A DNA stretch of 64,000 nucleotides, from assembly GCA_964419605.1 (NCBI GenBank), contig CAYQQM010000002.1, positions 62,001-126,000 of the forward strand. The letters run 5' to 3'. Shown here piece by piece: positions 53,302-61,569 of this stretch (position 1 is its first letter; every line of letters begins with the position of its first letter). Origin of the DNA: JABFXX01 sp964419605. Lineage in GTDB: Bacteria > Myxococcota_A > Polyangia > Haliangiales > Haliangiaceae. The position numbers and the translations under genes were made by a program. The notes beneath the pieces were generated by a model. It worked only from the letters and a program-made list of their open reading frames with translations, did not search any database and was not told the origin of the DNA.

Positions 53302-53511
53302 GTGCCCATCGAGATCCACGTTAACGGTACTCCACGATCCGTGCCTGACGGCATCACGGTCTCCGAACTCATCTCCGAACTCGGCTACGCGGATCGACGC
53401 GTGGCCGTTGAGTGCAATCGCACAGTCGTGCCTCGGGCAGAGCATGCTACGACCAAACTCGCTGCCGGCGATCGGGTCGAAGTCGTAACATTTGTCGGCG
53501 GAGGCGTATGA
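53302..53511 (+). CDS. thiS: Sulfur carrier protein ThiS
   Basis: 69-aa beta-grasp carrier that delivers sulfur as a C-terminal thiocarboxylate for thiazole formation. Matches the family (IEIHVNGTPRSVPDGITVSEL, VAVECNRTVVPR, AAGDRVEVVTFVGGG). The start is GTG 53302 after a non-conserved stretch. Unusually, the C-terminus is GGGV rather than GG, so one Val would have to be removed before activation. The stop overlaps the thiG ATG (ATGA). No thiF or thiO in the window. Confidence 0.85.
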   Translation: MPIEIHVNGTPRSVPDGITVSELISELGYADRRVAVECNRTVVPRAEHATTKLAAGDRVEVVTFVGGGV

Positions 53512-54299
53512 TGATTGCTACCGAAAAAACAGAAGACCGCTGGAAGCTTGGCGAACGAACGTTTACCTCGCGCATCATCGTTGGCACAGGCAAGTATCGC
53601 TCGCTCGAGGAAACGCGCGCAGCGCTCGATGCGAGCGGCGCCGAGATCGTGACGGTGGCACTGCGCAGAGTTGACCTGTCGAGCAAGCAACCCACGGTAC
53701 TCGATGCGATAGATCGCGACCGATACATCCTGTTGCCCAACACGGCCGGCTGCTACTCGGCCGATGAAGCGATTCGAACCTTACACCTTGCACGCGAGCT
53801 CGGAATGGACGAGCTCGTAAAGTTAGAAGTGATCGGCGATCCCAAGACGCTGTTCCCCGACAACGCTGCTACCGTCGAGGCAGCAATCAGACTCGTAAAA
53901 GAAGGGTTTAAGGTCCTGCCGTATTGCTCGGACGATCTGATCACCTGTAAGCGGCTTCAGGATGCCGGATGCCTTGCGGTGATGCCTCTAGCGGCGCCGA
54001 TCGGCTCTGGTCTAGGGATCCGAAACCCGCACAACATTCGCCTGATCCTCGACAACGTTTCCGTTCCTGTGATCGTGGATGCAGGAGTCGGTACCGCAAG
54101 CGACGCGGCAATTGCGATGGAGCTCGGCTGCACCGCTGTGTTGATGAATACGGGGATTGCCGGCGCGACGCACCCGGTGCTGATGGCAGAGGCGATGCGC
54201 CTGGCTGTCGACGCAGGGCGCAAATCGTTTCGTGCGGGACGAATGCCAAAGCGCGATTACGCCAACGCGTCGTCCCCCACAGCGGGTCTGATTGAGTGA
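53508..54299 (+). CDS. thiG: Thiazole synthase ThiG
   Basis: TIM-barrel enzyme that forms the thiazole phosphate of thiamine from 1-deoxyxylulose-5-phosphate, dehydroglycine and ThiS thiocarboxylate. 263 aa with IIVGTGKYRSLEET, the Schiff-base lysine in VKLEVIGDPKTLFPD (Lys105), MPLAAPIGSGLGI and VDAGVGTASDAAIAMELG. It overlaps thiS and thiE by four bases each, so the three genes are translated together. Confidence 0.97.
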   Translation: MMIATEKTEDRWKLGERTFTSRIIVGTGKYRSLEETRAALDASGAEIVTVALRRVDLSSKQPTVLDAIDRDRYILLPNTAGCYSADEAIRTLHLARELGMDELVKLEVIGDPKTLFPDNAATVEAAIRLVKEGFKVLPYCSDDLITCKRLQDAGCLAVMPLAAPIGSGLGIRNPHNIRLILDNVSVPVIVDAGVGTASDAAIAMELGCTAVLMNTGIAGATHPVLMAEAMRLAVDAGRKSFRAGRMPKRDYANASSPTAGLIE

Positions 54300-54913
54300 T
54301 CGCCCGGGTCGTCGTGATTGCCGATGGATCGATCGGTGATCTGGGACCGCGAGTCGCAGCGATCGTTGCCGCCGTTCCCCGCGGAGCGGTGGCGTTCCAG
54401 GTTCGCGACAAGGCACTGGAAGGCGGACCGTTATTGCAGGTCGTGAGAGATGTGCTTGCCGTCGCGCGCCCTGCGGGAGCACCGGTATGGGTGAACGACC
54501 GAGTCGACATCGCACAAATCGCGGGTGTACATGGCGTCCACCTACCGGAGGCAGGGTTGCCGATTCGCGTCGCTCGCGCGCTTGTCGGGGATGCATTTTA
54601 CCTAGGCGCCTCGCGCCATAGCGCGGAAGCGGCGATCGCAGCAGCCGCCGACGGTGCCGACGCAGTGCAGTTGGGACCTATCTTTGCCACGCCTGGAAAG
54701 TCGCCTGTGGGTCCCAATGTGCTGGGCGTGCGCCGCCAACTACCCTCCACAACCCGGCTCTTCGCTGTCGGCGGCATCCGTGGCCCTGAGCAGGCGCGCG
54801 CTGCGGTCGCTGCAGGGGCAGACGGAGTAGCGGTCATCCGCGCCTGGAGGGGACCCGACGCCGCAAAGCTCGTCGCCTCGATCGTCGCCGCAGTGGAGTC
54901 TGGGCTCGGGTAG
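54296..54913 (+). CDS. thiE: Thiamine-phosphate synthase (ThiE family)
   Basis: 205-aa TIM barrel that joins thiazole phosphate and HMP pyrophosphate. It has FQVRDKALEGG, WVNDRVDIAQIAGVHGVHLPE, LGASRHSAEAAIAAAADGADAVQLGPIFATPGK and FAVGGIRGPEQARAAVAAGADGVAVI, the standard ThiE order of phosphate and substrate loops. The start is GTG 54296 in a GTGA overlap with thiG. Slightly short at the N-terminus compared with E. coli. TenI is the alternative, but the KSPVGP region favours ThiE. Confidence 0.88.
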   Translation: MIARVVVIADGSIGDLGPRVAAIVAAVPRGAVAFQVRDKALEGGPLLQVVRDVLAVARPAGAPVWVNDRVDIAQIAGVHGVHLPEAGLPIRVARALVGDAFYLGASRHSAEAAIAAAADGADAVQLGPIFATPGKSPVGPNVLGVRRQLPSTTRLFAVGGIRGPEQARAAVAAGADGVAVIRAWRGPDAAKLVASIVAAVESGLG

Positions 54914-54914
54914 A

Positions 54915-54993
54915 CCGCTTCCGGGTTGAGATGAGCCTGGAAAAGACCATGCTCGGCAGGCTCAGATCCAGGCTCAGATCAGCCCGGAAGCGG
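54915..54993. repeat. Inverted repeat after thiE
   Basis: Arms 54915-54940 and 54968-54993 match 23 of 26 bases in opposite orientation, with a 27-base loop that includes a direct repeat GGCTCAGATC. It begins two bases after the thiE stop and could end the thi transcript. No T-run follows. It precedes the tRNA-Thr promoter. Confidence 0.55.
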
Positions 54994-54999
54994 TCGGAC

Positions 55000-55028
55000 T
55001 TGCCAACGCAGGAGGGTTCGTGTACAGA
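55000..55028 (+). promoter_or_regulatory. Sigma-70-type promoter for tRNA-Thr
   Basis: TTGCCA (55000-55005) and TACAGA (55023-55028) have a 17-base spacer. Predicted start near 55035, a few bases before the tRNA. Confidence 0.5.
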
Positions 55029-55043
55029 CGGACTCCTCTGTTC

Positions 55044-55115
55044 GCCGACGTAGCTCAGGGGTAGAGCAGCGGTTTCGTAAACCGCAGGTCGCCGGTTCAA
55101 ACCCGGCCGTCGGCT
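55044..55115 (+). tRNA. tRNA-Thr(CGT)
   Basis: 72-nt cloverleaf: acceptor GCCGACG/CGTCGGC, D arm GCTC/GAGC, anticodon stem GCGGT/ACCGC with loop TTCGTAA (anticodon CGT), T arm GCCGG-TTCAAAC-CCGGC, discriminator T. The genome does not encode the CCA here (TCTG follows), unlike tRNA-Gly at 12156, so a CCA-adding enzyme is needed. Confidence 0.95.
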
Positions 55116-55127
55116 CTGTTTGGGCGT

Positions 55128-55898
55128 ATGGCAATCGACCACTTCCAGCCGTCGCACCGAGATGCCTTTTCCGGCTTCGAGCCAAAAACGGCGGACCGAT
55201 TCTATCGCGGCGTCGAGTGGTTGTCCGATCGTCTACGCATCGAGGTAAACGGCATCGCCAACGTACCGAGCGGGCGAGCTCTACTCGTGGCCAATCACTC
55301 CTTCGGTTGGGACATCGTCTTTGCAATGAGCGCGATCATTCGCGAAACCCACCGACCGGTATGGGCACTTGGCGAGCATGCCTGGTGGAAGTTTCCATTC
55401 CTTCGCCGCCTCGCCGCGGCGGTTGGTACAGTTGATGGAACGACCGAAAACGTCGATCGACTGCTTTCGAGCGACGAGCTGGTCGTGGTTCTGCCGGGCG
55501 GAGTCCGGGAAGCGGTGAAACCACGCGAGCTCCGCTACCGACTGCTGTGGGGGCATCGATACGGGTTCGTGCGCGCAGCGATTCGCAACCGAGCTCCTGT
55601 GGTTCCTATCGCTGCAATCGGCGCCGACGACCTTTTCGATTTCGTCGGCAACGCCTATCGGCGTGGCGAACGTTGGCTGCGGCGCTCGGGCATCCCGATC
55701 CCTCTACCCTCACGGATTTTTCCTATTCCGCACATGGTGAAGCTGCGCTTTGTCATCGGCGAGCCCATCGAACCGCCAGCACAGCCCAGCGACGAAAGCG
55801 ACGTCGCGCCCCTTCGTCGATTCCGCCGCGAGATCGAGGGCGCATTGCACGAAATGATCGAAACCGAACTGGCGCGGCGGGTCGGCATCGAGCTCTGA
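55128..55898 (+). CDS. Lysophospholipid/acyl acyltransferase (PlsC-like)
   Basis: 256-aa membrane-associated acyltransferase. The catalytic HX4D motif is in NHSFGWDI (about residues 63-70), followed by LGEHAWWKFPFLRR, a VDG segment near the second block, and LPGGVREAVKP, the family's third block. This branch resembles the eukaryotic-type diacylglycerol/lysophosphatidate acyltransferases found in bacteria. It follows tRNA-Thr by 12 bases and may be read through from it. The stop abuts the left arm of an inverted repeat. Confidence 0.85.
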   Translation: MAIDHFQPSHRDAFSGFEPKTADRFYRGVEWLSDRLRIEVNGIANVPSGRALLVANHSFGWDIVFAMSAIIRETHRPVWALGEHAWWKFPFLRRLAAAVGTVDGTTENVDRLLSSDELVVVLPGGVREAVKPRELRYRLLWGHRYGFVRAAIRNRAPVVPIAAIGADDLFDFVGNAYRRGERWLRRSGIPIPLPSRIFPIPHMVKLRFVIGEPIEPPAQPSDESDVAPLRRFRREIEGALHEMIETELARRVGIEL

Positions 55899-56057
55899 GT
55901 ACAGTTCCCCGTAAGTTGGTGACCACCCCGGTCGCCGAGCCGCGCCGAACGCGAGGCGGAAGGAGGAGCGCTACTGGCGGTCGCGCGACGACTGACAACG
56001 ACGCGATCGGCGATGGATCGGAGGCCCGGGTGGTCACGAACTTGCGGGGGACTGTAC
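55899..56057. repeat. 159-bp inverted-repeat element after the acyltransferase gene
   Basis: Arms 55899-55928 and 56028-56057 match 27 of 30 bases in opposite orientation. The left arm starts at the base after the acyltransferase stop, and the right arm ends 11 bases before the stop of the convergent gene. In reverse orientation its interior has TCGTTGTCAGTCGTCGC then GCGCTCCTC, close to the TCGTTGTCGTCGTCGC...GCGCTCCTC seen in the element after lpdA. Confidence 0.7.
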
Positions 56058-56068
56058 TAAGGACCGCC

Positions 56069-57319
56069 TCAGCGGAGCTGGTCCCGCAACCCCGCCGCGT
56101 GGGCCAGTAGCTGCTCCCGACTATTGCGCGTGGGATTCTCGAGCACGTATTCGTGCAGACCGTCGAGAAGGCGCCCAACGACCGGGCCTGGCGCAATCTC
56201 GAGTGCGTGCATCAGATCGGCGCCGGCGATGTCGAGGTCTTTGATCATGAACGGGTCGTTGATCACGCTTTGGCCGATTGCGAAATGCGGAGGTAGCGGC
56301 TCCTCAATCGCCCACAACGCCAATAGCTGTTGCGCCGTGTCGCGGCCCAAATTAGAGAACTGTCTTCGAATACTGGCGGCGGTTGGCATCGCGTCGTCGG
56401 GACGCGGCACCCCGGCGGCTAACGAGCCGGCGAGCTGAGTCTCGGCGTTGGAGAATTTCAGTTGTTTGGCCAGCTCAACGATTCGTTCGCGCACACCCAG
56501 GGGCACAAAAAACGCCGCCAGCCGGAGCGGACGGGGCGCTCGATCGATTCGAGCGGTCCAAGGCGCAACATCAGGCTCTGCGACCGCAGCATCCAAATGG
56601 GGCGCAATATTCTGGACGATTCCACTGCGCTTCGCGATCGCGAGACCGAGCGACGGACGAGTTGTGCCGAACAACTTGCGCAGCTCGTCCGATACGCGCT
56701 CACGCGATACCTTGCTGAGCGATGGGAGCGCCGGCGCAATCCCTGCTTCAGTAGCCGGATCCAGCGAGAACTCAAGTTGAGCGGCCAGCCGCACCGCACG
56801 CATTACTCGCAACCCATCTTCGGTAAAGCGCAGAGTTGCATCGCCGACCGCTCGAAGAACGCGGCGCTCCAGATCCGCTTGCCCGCCGAATGGGTCGACG
56901 ATCCGGTCGTTCGCCGGATCGTAGGCAATCGCGTTGACCACGAGGTCTCGGCGCGCCAGATCTTCGATGAGCGAAACGCCGAATTGAACCCGATCGGGGC
57001 GCCGGCCATCGCTGTAGGCGCCCTCGCCTCGAAACGTCGTGACCTCCACGTGCGTGTGCGCCCCGCGGCCGGTCACAATCGTTACCGTGCCATGCGCGAT
57101 GCCGGTGGGAATCGTATTGCGGAACAGCACCATCACCTCTTCCGGCCGCGCGCTCGACGCTACATCCCAATCGCCCGGTGCTCGGCCGATCAGCGCGTCG
57201 CGCACCGCCCCCCCAACCGTCACCGCCTGGTGGCCCGCATCCGTGAGCCGCGCACAGACGTCGCGTACGTTCGGGGGAACGGCGGCTGCCAGCCGCTTTT
57301 GAGCCTCTCCGTTTGCCAT
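56069..57319 (-). CDS. tRNA nucleotidyltransferase / poly(A) polymerase family
   Basis: 416-aa class II nucleotidyltransferase. The head domain has VGGAVRDALIGRAPGDWDVA (GG and DxD metal-binding signature), RRPDRVQFGVSLIEDLARRDLVVNAIA and DPFGGQADL, then the RNA-binding region with FTEDGLRVMRAVRLAAQLEF. The C-terminal ~200 residues are helical. Either CCA-adding enzyme or poly(A) polymerase; a CCA-adding role would serve the CCA-less tRNA-Thr nearby. ATG 57319 is one base after the stop of the ATPase gene upstream, so both are in one operon. Confidence 0.85.
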   Translation of the reverse strand: MANGEAQKRLAAAVPPNVRDVCARLTDAGHQAVTVGGAVRDALIGRAPGDWDVASSARPEEVMVLFRNTIPTGIAHGTVTIVTGRGAHTHVEVTTFRGEGAYSDGRRPDRVQFGVSLIEDLARRDLVVNAIAYDPANDRIVDPFGGQADLERRVLRAVGDATLRFTEDGLRVMRAVRLAAQLEFSLDPATEAGIAPALPSLSKVSRERVSDELRKLFGTTRPSLGLAIAKRSGIVQNIAPHLDAAVAEPDVAPWTARIDRAPRPLRLAAFFVPLGVRERIVELAKQLKFSNAETQLAGSLAAGVPRPDDAMPTAASIRRQFSNLGRDTAQQLLALWAIEEPLPPHFAIGQSVINDPFMIKDLDIAGADLMHALEIAPGPVVGRLLDGLHEYVLENPTRNSREQLLAHAAGLRDQLR

Positions 57320-57320
57320 G

Positions 57321-60155
57321 TTAGTCCGAATGGGCTGCGCCCCGTAAGCGGGCAAATATATCGTGTGCCCGACTGCGCAGCAGTTGTGCCTCTTCGTTCG
57401 ACTGAGCCCGCTCTCGGACTCCGGCGAGCCCTTGGTACGCCCGCGCCAATTCCACCTCGTTCTTCACTGCGGATAAGATTTCGATCGCACGCTCGAAATC
57501 CTCTCGAGCATCGAGATCCCTTCCCATCGCTGCCGCAACTTCAGCTTTGATGCGGAACCCCGACCCAAGGTGGGCGCGCAATCCGGCCGACAAACTGACT
57601 TCGATCGCAGCATGAGCCTCGGTATCAGCGGATTCCAAATCCCCCAGCTTGAGGTACAGCTGTGCCAACCGGTGATGGGTCACGGTTAGCACAACCCGAT
57701 CGTGATGACCTAACGCCAGAGACTTCGCTTCCATTAGATCCTTGGTCGCCTCAGCACCTCGACCCATCAAACCTTTGACTTCACCGGTGCGTGAAAGAAC
57801 TTCGGCAAGCGCCTGCTTGTCACCCACTTCTCTCGCTAGCGTACCCGCCTCGGTGAGCAACTCGATCGCCGTCTCGTGGTTTCCGTCGTCGGCATGCACC
57901 CCCGAGAGATCGCACAGCGATTGGACAACCCCAACAAGGTCGTTGGAGTCGCGCCGCAGGTCAAGCGCCTCTCGAAACTGCGCAATTGCCGCGTTAAAGT
58001 TACCGCTATCGTGGTGAACCCTGCCGATGTTCGCGTGCGATAACGCAGTCGACCGGCGATCGCCAACCGCCCGCCGGATCGCAAGGGCCTGGCGATGTAA
58101 GTCCAGCGCTTGCATGTACTCGCCGCGGAGCCAGTAGACCCGACCGATATCGTCGAGTGTTGCGGCGATTCCTCGGTCATCGCGCGAGCGCTTAAATAGC
58201 TCATGAGCGCGGTGCAGGTGCTCCAGCGCTTCATCGTAACGCCCGATGCGCCGCTGACTGCGGCCCAGCCGAGCGTATGCTGCCCCGGCTTTGTTGAGGT
58301 TGTCGTAGCGCCAAGCAACGTGAAGCATCTCGAGAAAACAGGCAGCAGACTCCTGAGTTTTTCCCATTTGTTCGAGGACATCGCCCAAATTGTGTAGAGC
58401 ATCCAGCCGGGCGGGCGCATCGATCTGACGAAGCATCGCCAAACCCTTTTCGTACAACGCGCGCGCTTCTTCATGGCAATACCGCGCTCGGGCGCGGTCG
58501 CCGCCCTGCACGTAGCACCGGCCGGCTCGCCGCAGATCGCCGCCGCGCTCGTACAGCGCCGCAAGAAGCTCGAGCTGCTCATCGCGCAAGGCCGACAGCT
58601 TTGCCTCTAGCCACTGCGCAGCCGCTATGTGATATCTGGCCAGTTTTCGGGGCTCGGTAGAGCCCGCAACGTGCTCGCGCTCCAGATTGTGTTTGAACAC
58701 CACCTCAATGTCGCCCACCACTGACGAATCCTCGGAATCCAGCAGCAACACGTAGTCTCGCTCAGCGAGGATCGAAAGCAGATCCGACACCCGGCGACGA
58801 ACGTCTTCGCCGTCCCCCCACTGGAGATCGAGCGGCACAGCGGCATCCACACCTGCCGTTAGCTCGAGCCGCGTCATGGCTACCACTGCGGATACCCAAA
58901 ATACGTTCCCAAACACTGCTGCCTTCTCGAGCAGATCGCGCTCTTCCGGATCCAGAGCGGCGATGCGAGCTTCGATCGCCTCTTCAATGGAGATCGGCAG
59001 CTCAGTTTCGCTGGCTCGTTTTGGATCGAGCCGCCAAACCGGCCCGCTGTCGTCGAGAGCACCGTTGGCGAGGAAGCGCCGAACCAACTGCTCCAAGACG
59101 GCGGGATTCCCTCCAGTCATCTCGATCGCAAACTGGATCGTATCGTCGGGAACTCCAGCGCAGCGGGACAAAAGGTTCTTAAACATCTGTTCGGCTTCGT
59201 CGCCGTCCAGGTTGCGCAGGTCGATCCGCGCATGCGTCACGGCGCCTTCACCCCAGTTCACCGCGCGAACCAACATCTCGGGACGCGTGGCCGCAACGAT
59301 GACGACCGGCGTTCCGGATAGATTCGCAATCACATTATCGAGAAGTGACAAGGTGTGATCGTCAGCCCACTGTAAGTCGTCGAGCACAAGAAGTATCGGT
59401 GTACTCGTTGCATCTAGTTCGATGAAGCGTCGCAACGCTGTGCTCGCCATCTCGTCGTGCTGCTTTGGATTTTCCGTCAACGCTCCCAGAAATGGCGTCG
59501 CTGGATACGACAACCCGACAAACTCACCGAGAAAATGCGACATTTCCGCAACTTGATCCGGCACCACCGCTTCCAGTTGGGCCACAAAGCTCGCTCGCAG
59601 CGACTCCTCACCGTCCTTGGACAGATCGAATCGGTGGCGAAGCAGCGAGGCCACTGCTGCTAGCGGGACGGGACGTCCCGCTAAGTCCCGTTCCGCCACA
59701 CCGTGATAGATGCGTGCCGTCCAATCGGCCGACCCTTGAACGTGGGCGATCATCTCATTGATCAGGCGCGTTTTCCCGGTCCCCTGATTTCCGACGATCG
59801 TTACCAGTTGCGGTGCCTGAAAGTCGAACGCGCGTGCACATGCTTCCTGTAGCCTAGCAAGCGCACTTGCTCGTCCGACAAGAGGAGATCGGACGCCGCG
59901 TCGCGGTTCCGGTATGGCGGCAATTCGGATCATGCTGCGCCGTCGATCCGCGTCTGGCTGCAAAAAATCCGCTGGTGGAGGGTGCGCCTCGGGAGGACTC
60001 TGTGGGTGACCGGACCACCCGCGGTCCGAAGGAGGAATGTCGGCGGGCCTCACCACTCCGCTACCCTTCAGGGGCGTTCGAGCGGAAGCTGAGCGGTCCG
60101 AACCAGAACCTGTCGACACTGCAATGAGGTTATCAGATTGGCGGGAACGAGACAT
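57321..60155 (-). CDS. Large AAA ATPase with TPR repeats
   Basis: 944 aa from ATG 60155 (a start at 59933 would remove a low-complexity, Pro/Ser-rich N-terminus). Residues about 90-330 form a STAND/AAA-type ATPase: Walker A VGNQGTGKTRL, Walker B LLVLDDLQWADDHTLSLLDN and downstream ARIDLRNLDGDEAEQMF, as in PknK- or MalT-like regulators. About 600-930 consists of tandem TPR repeats (ALDLHRQALAIRRAVGD, IAQFREALDLRRDSNDL and similar). There is no DNA-binding or kinase domain. Likely an ATP-gated signalling or assembly scaffold. It heads the operon with the tRNA nucleotidyltransferase-family gene. Confidence 0.85.
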   Translation of the reverse strand: MSRSRQSDNLIAVSTGSGSDRSASARTPLKGSGVVRPADIPPSDRGWSGHPQSPPEAHPPPADFLQPDADRRRSMIRIAAIPEPRRGVRSPLVGRASALARLQEACARAFDFQAPQLVTIVGNQGTGKTRLINEMIAHVQGSADWTARIYHGVAERDLAGRPVPLAAVASLLRHRFDLSKDGEESLRASFVAQLEAVVPDQVAEMSHFLGEFVGLSYPATPFLGALTENPKQHDEMASTALRRFIELDATSTPILLVLDDLQWADDHTLSLLDNVIANLSGTPVVIVAATRPEMLVRAVNWGEGAVTHARIDLRNLDGDEAEQMFKNLLSRCAGVPDDTIQFAIEMTGGNPAVLEQLVRRFLANGALDDSGPVWRLDPKRASETELPISIEEAIEARIAALDPEERDLLEKAAVFGNVFWVSAVVAMTRLELTAGVDAAVPLDLQWGDGEDVRRRVSDLLSILAERDYVLLLDSEDSSVVGDIEVVFKHNLEREHVAGSTEPRKLARYHIAAAQWLEAKLSALRDEQLELLAALYERGGDLRRAGRCYVQGGDRARARYCHEEARALYEKGLAMLRQIDAPARLDALHNLGDVLEQMGKTQESAACFLEMLHVAWRYDNLNKAGAAYARLGRSQRRIGRYDEALEHLHRAHELFKRSRDDRGIAATLDDIGRVYWLRGEYMQALDLHRQALAIRRAVGDRRSTALSHANIGRVHHDSGNFNAAIAQFREALDLRRDSNDLVGVVQSLCDLSGVHADDGNHETAIELLTEAGTLAREVGDKQALAEVLSRTGEVKGLMGRGAEATKDLMEAKSLALGHHDRVVLTVTHHRLAQLYLKLGDLESADTEAHAAIEVSLSAGLRAHLGSGFRIKAEVAAAMGRDLDAREDFERAIEILSAVKNEVELARAYQGLAGVRERAQSNEEAQLLRSRAHDIFARLRGAAHSD

Positions 60156-60186
60156 GTGCTTCGCTGCGGGTGTATCGTAGGAAGAG

Positions 60187-60597
60187 ATGGACGCTCGGTG
60201 GGGGCTAATAGCGTGCACTGCGATCGGACTCGCCGGCTGCCCCACGGTCGACCTCGGGGATACGCCTGCAGAGATTGCTGCCTGTAATCCAGCCAAGGGC
60301 ATCGCGTATTTTCGTTCTGACATCCAACCGAAGTTCTTCAAGCTCCCCGACTCCGGCGGTTGTGTTCGAAACTCGGCATGTCACGACCAAGCCCATGGCC
60401 TCACCCTCGATCGCGTCGACCCGATCGACGATGTGGCCAACTATAGGGTCACCCAGGGATATCTCAACTGCGGCTCGCCGATGGCGAGTCCCCTCCTGAC
60501 TAAACCGCTCGCCGGAATCGAGGGCCATGGCGGTGGCGACATCTTTGCAAGCCTCGGCGATCCGGCGGTTGCGACCTTCCTTATGTGGTTCCAGTGA
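60187..60597 (+). CDS. Small lipoprotein with a degenerate cytochrome-like motif
   Basis: 136 aa. Signal peptide ends at the lipobox GLAGC (Cys18). The middle contains CVRNSACHDQAHGLTLD, which resembles the CxxCH-GLxLD pattern of planctomycete/myxobacterial cytochrome-like domains but has five residues between the Cys, so heme attachment is not expected. The rest matches the loop ...SPLLTKPLAG...HGGGDIF of those domains. It leads the envelope cluster and overlaps the next gene by four bases (GTGA). Confidence 0.65.
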   Translation: MDARWGLIACTAIGLAGCPTVDLGDTPAEIAACNPAKGIAYFRSDIQPKFFKLPDSGGCVRNSACHDQAHGLTLDRVDPIDDVANYRVTQGYLNCGSPMASPLLTKPLAGIEGHGGGDIFASLGDPAVATFLMWFQ

Positions 60598-61364
60598 AGA
60601 ACGCTATCGCAGTCGCAGCGCTGTTGACGGCGCTTTGCAGCTTGTCGCGGCAGGCCGCCGCGGAGGCATACCTGCGTGTAATCGCTCAGAAAGCGTCCGT
60701 GCATTCCGGCCCCGGAATCGGCTATCGCGAAGTGGCCGTCGCCACGCGAGACCAAGTCTACGAAGTGCTCGAGCGCGGCACCAATGGGTACTGGTTCAAG
60801 GTCGAACTCGACGATGGTACGAGCGGATGGATCGTCGGCGACGTGGTCTACCCGTTCGAGGTCGGAGAACAGGAGCGGCCTGGAATCGCTACCCGAATGG
60901 GGCGAGCGATCAAGCGGGCAATCCTCGCCCCGTCTCCCGTACCCTACGCCAACTTTGGTCTGTCGTTCTCATCGGGGCTGTTGGAGGGGGAAGGGGTGTA
61001 CTTGTTGCGGCCATCGTGGTTGATCGATCCCTATTGGGCGCTCGAAGGATTCGCCGGCCTGTCGCCGCGCAGTGAAAAAGACATCTACCTAGGCGGGCTC
61101 GCGTTTCTACTTCGGTTGGCGCCTGGTTCGGTCATCGGTCCGTACGCAACCATTGGCCTGGGCGTCGCTCACATCACCCCAAAGGCCGACAATTACATCG
61201 ATCCGCGTGAAAACCTTATGGCGCTGGGCGCCGGCGGCGGCCTCGAAATCACGTTCAAAAAGCAGATTACGGCGCGATTCGATGTGCGCAATTGGACTCT
61301 GTTCAATCAGAATCATTCGAACAACGGACAGGAGTACACCGGTGGACTCGCGATCTTTTTTTAA
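60594..61364 (+). CDS. SH3b-domain outer-membrane beta-barrel protein
   Basis: 256 aa. A signal peptide ends near QAAA. Residues about 28-85 are a bacterial SH3 domain (LRVIAQKASVHSGPGIGYREV, GWIVGDVVYP), a fold that binds peptidoglycan or protein ligands. The C-terminal ~170 residues are barrel-like (SFSSGLLEGEGVYLLRPSWL, GGLAFLLRLAPGSVIGPYATIGLG) and end in a terminal Phe (LAIFF). Start GTG 60594 overlaps the lipoprotein stop; GTG 60585 is an alternative. It overlaps the DUF4266 gene by 23 bases. Confidence 0.78.
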   Translation: MKNAIAVAALLTALCSLSRQAAAEAYLRVIAQKASVHSGPGIGYREVAVATRDQVYEVLERGTNGYWFKVELDDGTSGWIVGDVVYPFEVGEQERPGIATRMGRAIKRAILAPSPVPYANFGLSFSSGLLEGEGVYLLRPSWLIDPYWALEGFAGLSPRSEKDIYLGGLAFLLRLAPGSVIGPYATIGLGVAHITPKADNYIDPRENLMALGAGGGLEITFKKQITARFDVRNWTLFNQNHSNNGQEYTGGLAIFF

Positions 61365-61569
61365 GGTTTTCGTAGTCGTTGCGCTGTCGGTTGTCGCAGG
61401 ATGCGGCCGCATGGCGGTGCGCGCGTCAGAAAAGGAATTTCTTGCCGACCAAGCGATGGTCTTCGACGACGACTCTCATGAAGCCGCGGCAGAGGACCAC
61501 GTTCTGAGCAACCGAGAAGGCGCAGCAGGCGGCAACGGCGCGGGGGGTGGGGGTTGCGGCTGCAACTAA
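61342..61569 (+). CDS. DUF4266-family small lipoprotein
   Basis: 75 aa. Signal and lipobox VVAGC (Cys21), then RASEKEFLADQAM, DHVLSNREGAAGG and the family's Gly-rich end GGGGCGCN. DUF4266 proteins are short envelope proteins usually encoded beside DUF3570, as here. The GTG at 61342 lies in the end of the SH3b gene, and the stop lies 15 bases into the DUF3570 gene, so all three are translationally linked. Function is unknown; the terminal CGC could bind metal or be modified. Confidence 0.8.
   Translation: MDSRSFFKVFVVVALSVVAGCGRMAVRASEKEFLADQAMVFDDDSHEAAAEDHVLSNREGAAGGNGAGGGGCGCN

Noticed and set aside
60250..60597. c-type cytochrome at the 60187 lipoprotein
   Set aside because: The Cys pair before CH is separated by five residues instead of two, so heme attachment is not supported.
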